64,000 nt of DNA from Symsagittifera roscoffensis (Eukaryota > Xenacoelomorpha > Acoela > Convolutidae): assembly GCF_963678635.1 (NCBI RefSeq), contig NC_087062.1, forward strand, positions 45,843,758 to 45,907,757, written 5' to 3'. Positions 32,832-43,757 of this stretch are shown here, piece after piece. A model generated the notes under the pieces. The model searched no databases, was not told where the DNA came from, and saw only the letters and a program-made list of their open reading frames with translations. The position numbers and the translations under genes are program-made. Position 1 is the stretch's first letter. Every line of letters begins with the position of its first letter.

Positions 32832-33068
32832 TTGTTCCAGATGGATGCAGCTATGTGTCAAGCTTTTCCCAGCTTTTATTCAGATTTTAATGAAAAATTA
32901 CCATTGAATTCTGTTTCCAGTGATTTTTACGAGAAGTATATAGTAAACAATAGACTTTTTTTCTCTTCTCACAATTCTTACTGTTCTTTAGAAAATTGTG
33001 AGTTCCATATACTTCTGATTGGTTCAACTTTTGATCAAGTTTTACAGCGGATAATTTTCATTGGATAA
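32832..33068 (+). pseudogene. Small + strand ORF, copy 3
   Basis: Counterpart of 14177-14443. Reads CQAFPSFYSDFNEKLPLNS through QVLQRIIFIG without interruption. Function unknown. Confidence 0.4.
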
Positions 33069-33214
33069 TTTTCATTTCTTATACCAAATTTTGATTGTCT
33101 TTATATCTGTACAAAAACAGATTTTATTCGAATGTTATTTAAGCAACTGGCGAAGTTTTCAATCAACTTGACCCCGCTGTTCATCACAATTTTAAATGGA
33201 AAGAAGCAGAAAAA

Positions 33215-33445
33215 ATGCCAAGTGTTGCAAAGAAAAGACTGTTACGCAAAAAATTCAAACTTCATTATTTATGTTCTAACCAGAAACTAGCTTCCACACA
33301 AACTATCGGTTCAGCATTTCTGGATAGATTTCGTAAAGTACAAAACCCAAAATATGAACATGTTTTGTTAAAATTATTTGATAGTTTTTTCGATGGTTAC
33401 GGATTTATAAATAGTGATCATGTCAATTTTTCAATACGATTTTGA
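33215..33445 (+). pseudogene. Small basic + strand ORF, copy 3, first instance
   Basis: Starts MPSVAKKRLLRKKFKLHYLC, ending HVNFSIRF. The sequence from 33289 on is duplicated at 34545. Confidence 0.42.
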
Positions 33446-33579
33446 TAATCCTTTTGATAATCCATCCACTTTCTCTCATATGCTTACAAAAAAATCCTTG
33501 TTGCTAGAGATTTTGCAAAAATCTCTTCAAACTTGTAAGCAGGATGTAATGTTTCTTCTAATTTCCAAGAAGCTTTAAA

Positions 33580-33880
33580 AAACGTTTCAAATTTTTTAAC
33601 AAGTTGCAAAAAGTGTTTCAATTTTTTTAACAAGTTGCAAAAAATGTTTCACTTTTTGACAAAAAGCGAAAACTGTTTCACTATTTTCGACAAGATGCGT
33701 AAAAGGTTTCACTTCTTTTGACAAAACACTGAAATTGTTTCAATTTTTTGGACAATATGCGAAAAATGTTTCACTTTTTTTGGCAAGATGCAAAAAAGTT
33801 TTCAGTTTTTTTTCTCAAGATTCGAAAAAATTTTCACTTTTTTTGGAGAAAGCGAAAGTTTTCTCAAGTTTTTTTGGACA
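33580..33880. repeat. 31-bp minisatellite, copy 3, first instance
   Basis: About nine degenerate 31-bp units as in copy 1, with small indels at the T-runs. Confidence 0.8.
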
Positions 33881-34139
33881 ATATGTGAAAACCATCAGGT
33901 ATTTTCTACTTTTTTACAATTTTTCTGGTGTTTTTTCTAATATGTGTGCAAAAATTATACAATTTTTTAAATATGTGTGCAAGTTGGGTGCGCTAAAATT
34001 AAGTTTTAATTGTTTTTCATTGATCTACCTTGAATTTCTCATCTATCTTCATAATTAAAAAGAAATTGAAGAAACTAATTAACTACAAAGAACGAAAACA
34101 CTACCAAACAACAATTTTTTTTTCAAAAAAAGAGAATCA

Positions 34140-34555
34140 AAGAGCTGTTGAGCAGCAGAAGGGTTCTGGAGGTTCTCTATGAACACAGAGATGAACGAGG
34201 TTCCATTGCTGGTGGTTGTTGTGGAGGGGTGTTTTGTGTCGTCATTGTTTCTAGGAACATCATCTTCATCTATTGTGATGGGGTTTTCGGCAGATCCTGC
34301 TTCCTCTGAAGGAAAGACGAAGTCGTCGACTGGTTGAGCCACGAACCTTGAGTCAGGAACCTCGGGGTAGTTCTTTCCCACATGCTCAGCCAGTTCCTCC
34401 ATCATTTTCATTTCTCCAAGTTGGTTCTCTATCATGGGTACTTGCGTCATATGATGTTCGTTGAAATCCCTTCGCATCATTTCTACCATGTGCCAGACTT
34501 GGATTGGGATGTCCATTCGTGCCAGAAAAACTAGCTTCCACACTAGCTTCCACAC
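34140..34555 (-). pseudogene. Acidic-tailed accessory protein, copy 3, N-terminally truncated by duplication
   Basis: The frame keeps VWHMVEMMRRDFNEHHMTQV, PVDDFVFPSEEAGSAENP and the acidic TIDEDD tail. The original N-terminus is replaced at about 34527 by sequence of the basic ORF, at the duplication junction. Here the Ser codon that is a stop in copies 1 and 2 is intact. Confidence 0.5.
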
Positions 34556-34701
34556 AAACTATCGGTTCAGCATTTCTGGAAAGATTTCGTAAAGTACAAA
34601 ACTCAAAATATGAACATGATTTGTTAAAATTAATTGATAGTTTTTTCGATGGTTATGGATTTATAAATAGTGATCATGTCAGTTTTTCAATAAACTTTTG
34701 A
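34545..34701 (+). pseudogene. Small basic + strand ORF, 5'-truncated duplicate
   Basis: Begins at the tandem-duplication junction with the sequence that follows 33289; the basic N-terminus is missing. Ends HVSFSINF. Confidence 0.5.
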
Positions 34702-34834
34702 TAATCTTTTTGATAATCCATCCACTTTCTCTCATATGCTTACAAAAAATCCATGTTGATAGAGATTTTGCAAAAATCTCTTCAAACTTGTAAGCAGGAT
34801 GTAATGTTTCTTCTAATTTCCAAGAAAATTTAAA

Positions 34835-35240
34835 AAACATTTCAAATTTTTTTAACAAGTAGCAAAAAGTGTTTCAATTTTTTTAACAAGATGCGCAAAG
34901 TGTTTCGCTTTTTTGACAAAATGCAAAAAATGTTTCACTATTTTCGACAAGATGCGTAAAAAGTTTGACTTCTTTCGACAAAATACGAAAATTGTTTCAA
35001 TTTTTTCGACAATATGCGAAAAATATTTCACTATTTTTGACAAGATGCGTAAAAGGTTTCACTTCTTTCGACAAAATACGAAAATTGTTTCAATTTTTTC
35101 GACAATATGCGAAAAATGTTTCACTTTTTTTGGCAAGATGAAAAAAACGTTTCAGTTTTTTTCTCAAGGTACGAAAAGTGTTTCACTTTTTTTTGAAAAA
35201 AAGCGAAAAATTTTTCAAGTTTTTTTGGACAATATGTGAA
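34835..35240. repeat. 31-bp minisatellite, copy 3, second instance (expanded)
   Basis: Longest of the four arrays, about 12-13 units. A block of three units around 34990 is repeated almost exactly around 35083 (93 bp later), showing recent unit-block expansion. Confidence 0.82.
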
Positions 35241-35479
35241 AACCATCAGGTATTTTCTACTTTTTTACAATTTTTCTAGTGTTTTTTCTAATATGTGCGC
35301 AAAAATAATCAATTTTTTTAATATGTGTGCAAGTTGGGAGCGCTAAAATTAATTTTTAAATGTTTTTCTATGATTTATCTTGAATTTCTCATCTATCTTC
35401 ATAATTTAAAAAAATTGAAGAAATGAATTATTTACAAAGAACGAAAATATTACCAAACAACACTTTTTTACAAAAAAAA

Positions 35480-35981
35480 GAATCAAAGAGCTCTCGAGCA
35501 GCAGAATGGTTCTGGAGTCTCTCTATGAACGCAGAGCTGAACGAGGTTCCATCGCTGGTGGTTGTTGTGGAGGGGTGTTTTGAGTCGTCATTGTTTCTGA
35601 GAAACCCTCATCTTCATCTATTGTGATGGGGTTTTCGTTAGATCCTGCTTCCTCTGAAGGAAAGACGAAGTCGTCGACTGGTTGAGCCACGAACCTTGAA
35701 TCAGGAATCTCGGGGTAGTTCTTTCCCACATGCTCAGCCAGTTCCTCCATCATTTTCATTTCTCCAAGTTGGTTCTCTATCATGGGTACTTGCGTCATAT
35801 GATGTTCATTGAAATCCCTTCGCATCCTTTCTACCATGTGCCAGACTTGGATTAGGATGTCCATTTGTGCCAGAAAAACTCCGGTGACTGTTTCTCGCAC
35901 TTTAGTTTGTACTAGATCAGGCGAAAATTCTACAGAGGACATAAGGTTGCTGTTTTGAACTGAGAAGATCATTTTGAGCAA
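35480..35981 (-). CDS. Acidic-tailed accessory protein, longest version (152 residues)
   Basis: The only full-length version: MLKMIFSVQNSNLMSSVEF at the N-terminus, Met-rich helix VWHMVERMRRDFNEHHMTQV, EELAEHVGKNYPEI, then PSEEAGSNENPITIDEDEGF and a Pro/Gln-rich end, stopping at 35523. The hydrophobic PITI followed by DEDE looks like a SUMO-interaction motif. The CCAAT cluster upstream (36170-36310) matches copy 1. Unknown family. Confidence 0.5.
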
Positions 35982-36399
35982 TTAGTTGAGTAGAAGAGTC
36001 AAAACAAAAAAGATTTTGTGCTGAGAGAGGAGGTAGCTGACGGTATATAAGTTGAAATTAAATGATTTAATGCTGAGAGAGGAGGTAGTTGATGGTAGTT
36101 TAGTTGAAATTAAAATGATTTTTATTTAGGAGTGAGGGGTACCTTCAACTCGAATATGCGGATTTAACCAATCAGAACTGATTTTCCATATTTAGATTGT
36201 AGTCGTGTCCAATCAGATTTCAGCTCTTTTTTATGGAATTTTTACATAACAGTCGTGTCCAATTGGAAACAAAGTTCCATTTTAGTACTTTTTACACATT
36301 GTCGTTTCCAAGCACAAAAATGTTCCTTTTGTTCTAGTTGTCGTGTATAATCAGACGACCCTTTTAACGACTTATAACTTTCAAAAACGAAAAGTATAT

Positions 36400-37120
36400 A
36401 CAAAAGCAATCGCAATAAGAAATGATCAAAAATTTTTTTGCTGTAAAAATAAAAAAAATTGCCGATATAAGCAACAAAAGAAAAAGAAATAGAACAAGTA
36501 GCATTTCCACAAATTTTTTCATCAAGTTAATTGAATTCGTTGTATGTAATCATCGCAAAATTGCTGCTGATTTTTGAATAGATAGTCAAGTTCTTTGATT
36601 ATGATGTAAAGTTGGGATAATAACTCAAAGCTGATGAATTTTTCAAAGCAAGTCTCTGGAAATCTGATTCCAAACCGGTTCAAGCAGGATTTTGAGCTTT
36701 GAAAAATATTAAAGCAACGAAGGAATAAAGAACTTTGTTCGGCCATTTTTACAAGTTTGGGTGTCGATAAGGAATAAATAGAGTCTTTGATATATTATCG
36801 TACGACTTTCTGATTAATTTCAAATTCTAGAGAATAAACAAAATTTTTTTCCTCGTGATGTGTAATTCAGCTGTAAGTTTGAAGCTTTGATACGTAATTT
36901 GTGGATCAAAAGTAAGCTCTTCGATTGAGTAAATTTCTCTAAAGAGACCTTTACTTAGTCGGATAACTCTATTTTGTACAATAAAAACGTCCAAAAAATT
37001 GTGAAAAAAGTAAGAGTCAACATCTATTTTATCAATGAGAAAATCAAGTGGAGTTTTATCTTTTTTCTTTTAAATTTAGTCGAGGAAATTCAAATGTTTT
37101 TTCATAGACATTTTTCAAAT
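36400..37120 (-). pseudogene. Membrane-protein cassette remnant, copy 3
   Basis: Counterpart of 16341-17140. The middle protein is open from 36746 to 36522 (FLRCFNIFQSSKSCLNRFGI). The first gene and the membrane protein are frameshifted. The reversed-CCAAT pair upstream (near 37180 and 37225) is kept. Confidence 0.45.
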
Positions 37121-37473
37121 AAAGATCAAAGTTTTTAAAAAAGGATAAACAGTTCACTTTTAGAAAATGCTGGATTCTGATTGGTTGATTTCCTACCAAC
37201 AGAGTTACTAAAAGAATACTTAATTCTGATTGGTTGATTTTCTCTCAACAATAGTGATTAAAAATCATTTCAATCTGATTTTTTTTCACGTTGAAAGCAA
37301 TCGCCCTATACTTTGTTTAACTACTTGAAAACATTTTCAAATATGTTCATCAATTCTAAGTACGTATAAATTATCTATTAACTTTTTTGGGATATTTTAA
37401 ATCTCTCAATTTTGTTAGTGCCACGTCCTTTTGTTTAATTTTGGTACATGCTAAATCTCCCACTTTTGGTCAG

Positions 37474-40400
37474 ATGATTTCACTGAACAGGAATGAGAAA
37501 GTGAAATGCGAGGACTGTAGTAAGATGTATGTTCGTGAAAATGCAGCCCGACATCGCAAGAATTGCGTGCGAGGAGTTATTTCTTGTCCGGAATGTAATT
37601 ATTGTACTTAGAACCAGCAAGAAATGAATTTCCATACGAGCAAGAAGCACGTGGAGTCAACCCCAAAGTAAACAATGTGTGTATCGTGTGAGAAAAAATT
37701 TCCCAGCTATTATTCACTTCAACAGCATCGCAAGAAAGATCACGGGTTGAAAGCGTGGAAGACGAGTGATTCTGTTGCCGATTTGACTAAAATCTTGGAA
37801 AACGAGGAAGAAAGTGATTAGCTACGTAATGAGTTGAATGCCTGTCAACACTTCTTGACAGATACTGAGATGGAAAATGGACGCCACAACGTATTCAATT
37901 TTCAACTTCCAAAACTAGATCCTCATCTAGTTAATGAAAATCTGGATCAAATTTTTGAAAAACTTGATTGTGCAGAAAGAGTCAAGATTGCCTTGGGATT
38001 TGTGTTATGTAAAATAGAATCCGGCGAATACGGTTATTTCTACGCTCATGAAAATAACACACTCTTTGATAAATCTATGCTGCTTTGTACTAAAGCAGAC
38101 TTGACGACTATACCGAACAAGGTAAATAAGCAAGATATCCTCAAAGTTTGTACACAAGAGAGACAAAAAACTAATTGGCGATTCAAGTTGATCACAAATA
38201 AGACCATTTTTGCCGCCCTACTGAAAAATGTACCCATGGGATGTCCAGATTCTGTGATTCTCGAACCAGTTCTGAGGAAAAACCATGTTACTTACTTGGT
38301 TTCGGATCAAAACACAAAACAACCATACAATGATAATTTGTGTTTGTTTCGAGCACTTGCAGTTCATTTGCCTGGAACAACTAGTCTTGAAACAGCCACC
38401 TCCATGATTTTTATTGTTTTCCTGAAAAAACGGATTGTGATTCGAAACAATTTCGTGGAATTTTGATGGATAATCTGCCAATAGAAACACATCTTTATCT
38501 TTTCGACATTGAAGATACCGACAAGGGAGATGAAGATTTCTTGAGTGAATTAGCTCGGAGAAGTATCGGTAAATACGAGAATACAGTAAAACTTCTACAA
38601 TACAACAACCACATTATTCACGTCAATAACATCGACAATTTCTTCAGATGCTTCCGATGCTCAACTTGCGATATATTTTTCCACAAAGCAGACCACTTCA
38701 TTTGATTTGTTGAAAGATCGAATCAAAAAAATGTACCATAAAAAGTTTACAATCTGTGAGAGACGTTGTTTGAAAAATTAGATGAGTATAGCAAAGAACA
38801 AACCTTATTCAAAAATATTGCTTTCAATCAATTTGCGTGCCATCCCAAGAGCTAAAACTGACAGAAACAATAACTTGGATTGGGACGCATGAACCCATAT
38901 CAATGTCAATCTCGTCCAACTTGCTTAATAAACCCATATTTTTGTGCGACAAAGGTCCACAATCCCTCATTATTGACTTTGTGGCAAAATTGGAGTTGTT
39001 AGCGAAAAAAAAATAAAGCCGAAATGCGATCAAAGTTTTTAGAAATTGAAAATAACATCAAAAAGCGGCTACACACAATTTTCAGCATACTTAATGAATG
39101 AGGCAGTTTCAATAAAAGTGAAGCAAGAGAGTACGAAGACGAATGTATCGAAGACGAGGAAGAATCAGAATATTCCACTCACATTGTCAGGATTCAGAAA
39201 AATCAATTGATTGATTTGATGCAACATCTAGAGAGATACACCAATACTTTACCAGTATTTGGCTTCAACAGTGGTTGGTATGATATAAACCTCATTAAAT
39301 CATTCCTTATTCCGTACCTTATCAACGAAGAAGAAATTGAACAATCAGTTATCAAGGAAGCAAACAATTTTGTTTCCTTCAAATTTGGAGATGTTCAGCT
39401 TCTGGACATTATGAAGTTTTTGGGTGGAGCTAATACGTTAGACTCTTTTCTAGAAGCTTACAAATCCTGTGAGATGAATTCAAATACTTTTCATACGAGT
39501 GGTTTGATACCCCCAACAAGCTTGATGAACAACAACTACCCTCGAATGATGACTTCTACAGCAAACTGAAGAATAGAAACCCTCTCGATAAAGAGTATGA
39601 TGATTTTCAGAAGCTTCTCAATACTGAGTTAACTGAAGAGCAAGCCTTCAAAAAACTCGGGCTTAAAACCAAAGCACCTACGGGATTGGAAAACTACAAC
39701 TATCTTGAATCTATCTGGGAACAGGAAAAGGTGGCAACAATTCGCGATTTTCTACAGTGGTATAACAACAAGGATGTTGTTCGTACTCTTAATGCTATGC
39801 AGAAAATGATTGAGTATTATCATGACAAAAGAATAGACAAGTTAAAGCACGGCTGCACACTAACGAATTTAACGAATATCTGTCTACACAAGTCAACCCA
39901 CTATAAGTTGTACCCATTCCTTTGGAGTGATAGTGACTTGCTTGAAAAAGACGGGAAGATATGACAGGTGGTCCCTCAACTTTTTTCACTAGGAAAGTAG
40001 TAGCAAACGGAACGTTTGTTCGAAAATCAAATACATTATGTAAATCAATGATTGATATTGATGCTAGTCAACTCTATCTTTATACTACGCGTCAGGATAT
40101 GCCCACAGGCATGCATACGAGTTGGGACTACAATAAAGAAACACAAAATTTCAAGGCAAGGCAAAATCGATTTCAAACGTTTGAAAATATGGTCAAGTCA
40201 TACTTTCGAGCAACCAGACCGGAATGCAAAATTGAGAATTACTACACTACAGGATTACAGAAAAAAATTTATTGCTTCAGTGTTGATGGTTATTGCAACC
40301 ATTGCTTGACTGTTTTTGAAGCGATGGGTTGTTATTTCCAATTTTGCCTTTTGAATCAAGCTAGACCCAGCATAACTGATGATGAAATCAAACGAGGAAC

Positions 40401-41286
40401 GAAGAAAAGAGCAACGGATGAGCTTCAAAAAGGTTACATTTGAGAAAAAGGATACTCTATAGGAGAAATGTGCGAGTGTAAATGGTAGGATCAACTCAAA
40501 AACAAATTACACGTGAAAAATCACGTTAGAACTCACTTTCACTTCAAAAGGCCTCTCTCTTCCAATTCACTACAACAAAACATTAGAAACGAAACAATGT
40601 TCGGCTACGTGCAATGCGATCTGAGTGTTCCAGATAAGCTAAAAGCAAACTTTCCTAATTTCCCACCTATTTTTAAAAACATTGATGTTACCAGAAACGA
40701 TATTGGGGAATATTTGAAGACTATGCCGTAGAAAAAGATTTGTTAAAACAACCACATTGAATGAATGTTGATATCGAGCTTCAAGTTGACCAACGGAAGA
40801 CTTATCACACCACTTTTCAACTTTTACTTGGATCTTGGACTACAGTGTACAAAAATTCATCCATTTGTACAATATACACCGCGTAAAGTATTCAACAGTT
40901 TTGTTCAGTCGATTGTTGATATTAGGCGAACAGGTGATCAAAAGCCAATATCTGGTGTAGTAGCCGAAACAATGAACCTTCTATGAAATAGTTCCTACGG
41001 CTATCAAAAAATGGACAGATCAAAACATACACTGACAAAATATCTTGGAGACGAAAAAAACCATAAAGCTATCAATAAACAAATCTTCAAGAGACTCAAT
41101 ATCATAGGTAAAAAGTTTGTATTAAGTGGAGCTTATTAAATCTACTATAGAGCATCGTGAACCAGTTATAGTAGGATTTTTAAATTACAGTATGCCAAGT
41201 TGAGAATGTTTGAGCTGTATTATAACTTTTTCGATAAATATCGAGATGTCAAAAAATTGGAAGAACTTAAAATGGATACAGATTTC
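37474..41286 (+). pseudogene. polB: Protein-primed DNA polymerase B, copy 3, extending to motif C
   Basis: This is the most complete polymerase. Zinc-finger start from ATG 37474, with TAG at 37609 and the shared TAA at 37669, plus TAG near 37817 and the shared TGA at 38464. The exonuclease domain includes FGFNSGWYDINL (Exo II type) near 39258. The primed-polymerase region with FLQWYNNKDVV and GCTLTNLTNICLHKS is at 39686-39964. Motif A, DIDASQLY, is near 40060; motif B, NSSYGYQ, near 40987 just after an in-frame TGA; motif C begins MDTD at 41272 and the gene breaks off two codons later. Exonuclease motif I again reads FNQFA. Roughly the last fifth of the protein is missing. Confidence 0.88.
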
Positions 41287-42930
41287 CTCTAGCGGCCCAT
41301 TTCCTCTGTTCATTTTCAAAAAATTTTACACTTTTGCTCTCAAAAGCGGCCCATTATAGCTCAGCCTAATTTTTTTTTAGCTCTAAATGATTTGAGAAAC
41401 ATTTTATTTTTCTGACTAACAAAGAAAGCGAGGAACCATTATGCTCGGGGTGGTTTGTTTTGATCAGACCAATTTCACAAAACTCTGGTTCCTCGGTGGA
41501 TAGATCTCTTGATCTGCATGAGCCCAGGCCGGTGTTCAGAACACTACAGTAACCTGCCACGAGTCTGATTAAAATGCTCAACTTATAGTTTAATTCCGGC
41601 GAATTATATCGCACTACAAAATCATTCCAAATTGAATTGAGGCAGGTAATTAATTTTAAAAATTCCATACACAACTCAATTTTTAACACCTAAAATTTGG
41701 TAATATCAGCCTTAAAATCGTAGGTTTTTCCGAACTTGTCAATTCCATGCCAATTAAATGGCGGTATGAATAATCAAAGTTTTGCCCTGATACGAGCAGC
41801 CTTCATCCGACTTTCAAAAAAAAGACGAAATAGTTTTTTTCTGCAGACCAATATGGACTTTACAAGTAGCCATTTTTACTGGATTTATTTTATATCTTTC
41901 GAAAATGTTGTTATCTTGAGTTAAAACATTTTTAATCTTGGGCAAAATAAATACCTTGTTTTTCTTTTTTGTAAGAGTAAGGGTGCTTAAACCTTGCCAG
42001 TGTGAGATGATTCAGAGGTGACAGGTTTAGAGTGTATCCAGAGGAAAAGGTTGTTGCGCTTCAAGAGCTTAGTTTCACTGCCGGAAATGTGCCTTTTTGC
42101 TATTGCTGTGCGACACAAAAGTTGTTCGAGCCTTTCTAATTATCTTTTAAAGGTTACGTATGGCAGAAACACATAAAATTTAAGAAAAGTTAGCGTGCGC
42201 CCAGAAAGACAATTTTGAGGAACTATTTTTTCAAAAAGGACCAAAAGCAATTTTTGCGCGTTTTCTGAAAATTACTCTAACCGTAAAAATCGACTTTTGT
42301 AAATCAATTTAAAGTTTCTTATCTAAAACTCTTAAACTCGATTTTGTTACCTTCCAAAGTTTTGATGACTTTCAGTGGAAAAATTCGAAGATTTGCCACT
42401 TTAAATTTGCAGGCTAAGGAATTTTGTTTTAGTTCATTTAATCCAATTTTTTCAAATCAGCACTATAATAGCTTGTTCAGAAATTCAGCACTGTAATAGC
42501 TAGTCCAGCACTATAATAGCTTGAGATCAGAAAAAAAATTGCGTGAACAAAAAACAATCCAATTCAATGAATTTTATCATCAAAATTCAACAACCCAAAT
42601 ATTTGTTGAGCGAGAGAAAAATTTAAAAACACGTTTTGAAAACACCTTGTGTCTAGACTTCTCTATGGTATAAAAAACGTTGTCTTAAATTTTTGAAGCA
42701 TAAACTTGTTTAGGATGCCTTGTTTTTACCATAAAACCAAATTTAAAAGAAAAATAATTTTTTTTAAAACTTTACAAGCGCCGCATTTTTTTCAAAATTT
42801 GAAACGCGTTGGGAAAAGAAGAAACGCTTAGTTTCAATAACTTGAAGAAAAACAGAAAAACAGGAACAATTTACTTGATAATTAAATACTTAAACGCCAA
42901 AATATATATTTTGCATTGGCACTAGCATAG
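41287..42930. repeat. Repeat R1, copy 1 (about 1.6 kb)
   Basis: From about 41310 it matches 44950-46609 in the same direction, ending at the same bases AGCATAGCA. It begins right after polymerase motif C and ends where polymerase sequence resumes. It contains three units of a TCAGCACTATAATAGCTTG-type repeat (42456-42532). Reading frames in it are short and not convincing; it is probably a non-autonomous element or segmental repeat. No terminal inverted repeats or target duplication were seen. Confidence 0.75.
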
Positions 42931-42936
42931 CATAGA

Positions 42937-43757
42937 AAGATCGAATCAAAAAAGTGTACCCCAAAAAAGTTTACAATCTGCGAGAGACGTTGTTTGAAAA
43001 AGTAGATGAGTATAGCAAAGAACAAACTTTATTCAAAAATAATGCTTTGAATCAATTTGTGTGCCATCCCAAGAACTAAAACCGACAGAAACAATAATTT
43101 GGATTGTGAAGCATGAGCCCATATCAGTGTCAATCTGGTCCAACTTGCCTAATAAACCCATATTTTTGTGCGACAAAGATCCACAATCCCTCATCATTGA
43201 CTTTGTGGCAAAATTGGAGTTGTTAGCGAAAAAAATAAAGCCGAAATGCAATCAAAGTTTCTAGAAATTGAAAATAACATCAAAAAGCGGCTACACACAA
43301 TTTTCAGCATACTTAATGAACGAGGAATCAATATGAGTTAAGCAAGAGAGTACAAAGACGAATGTATCGAAGATGAGGAAGAATCAGAATATTCCACTCA
43401 CATTGTCAGGATTCAGAAAAATCAATTGATTGATTTGATGCAACATCTAGAGAGATACACCAATACACTACCAGTATTTGGCTTCAACAGTGGTCGGTAT
43501 GATATAAACCTCATTAAATCATACCTTATTCCGTACCTTATCAACAAAAAAGAAAATGAACAATCAGTTATCAAGAAAGCAAACGATTTTGTTTCCTTCA
43601 AATTTGGAGATTTTCAGCTTCTGGACATTATGAAGTTTTTAATGACTTTTAAAGCAATTAACCATGCAGTCGCAACTTATGAACAAACCAAAAAAGGACT
43701 GAGCTGTTTTTACCCTAAACTGGAAGTTGTATGTGATGGAATACATACTTAACCTCT
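42937..43757 (+). pseudogene. polB: Polymerase B fragment with exonuclease region fused to the C-terminus
   Basis: A fourth polymerase copy. It starts at GAAAGATCGAATC, matching copy 1 at 18697, and runs through the exonuclease region (PSQELKPTET; LPVFGFNSGRYDINL) to DIMKFL near 43640. It then jumps in frame to MTFKAINHAVATYEQTKKGL and ends with GIHT, two codons and a stop. By its make-up and position I take the latter as the polymerase C-terminus, which copy 3 lacks. The whole palm is deleted. Confidence 0.68.

Larger units (their letters stand above)
25087..41286. mobile_element. Polinton copy 3, the longest copy
   Basis: The full order is preserved: protease, small ORF, capsid, basic protein, penton, integrase, unknown gene, ATPase, unknown genes, small ORFs, accessory protein, cassette and polymerase, continuing into the polymerase palm. 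It ends at 41286, within the DTD motif of the polymerase, against repeat R1. It carries an internal tandem duplication of 1256 bp (33289-34544 and following). No gene is fully intact. Confidence 0.88.

Noticed and set aside
1-41286. Terminal inverted repeats of the Polinton
   Set aside because: Looked for around 19231, 25087, 41286 and 43757; the joints are gene-to-gene breaks, not inverted ends.
41500-41570. tRNA-like stretch in R1 (GGTGGATAGATCTC with GTGTTCAGAACAC downstream)
   Set aside because: A- and B-box-like words at tRNA spacing, but there is no pairing acceptor stem, and copy 2 (45130) changes the T-arm. At best a very old tRNA-derived repeat.
41366-41689. 107-residue minus-strand ORF in R1, also at 44963-45325
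   Set aside because: The frame is open in both copies, but the changes do not favour silent sites and no domain is visible; I leave it as part of the repeat.
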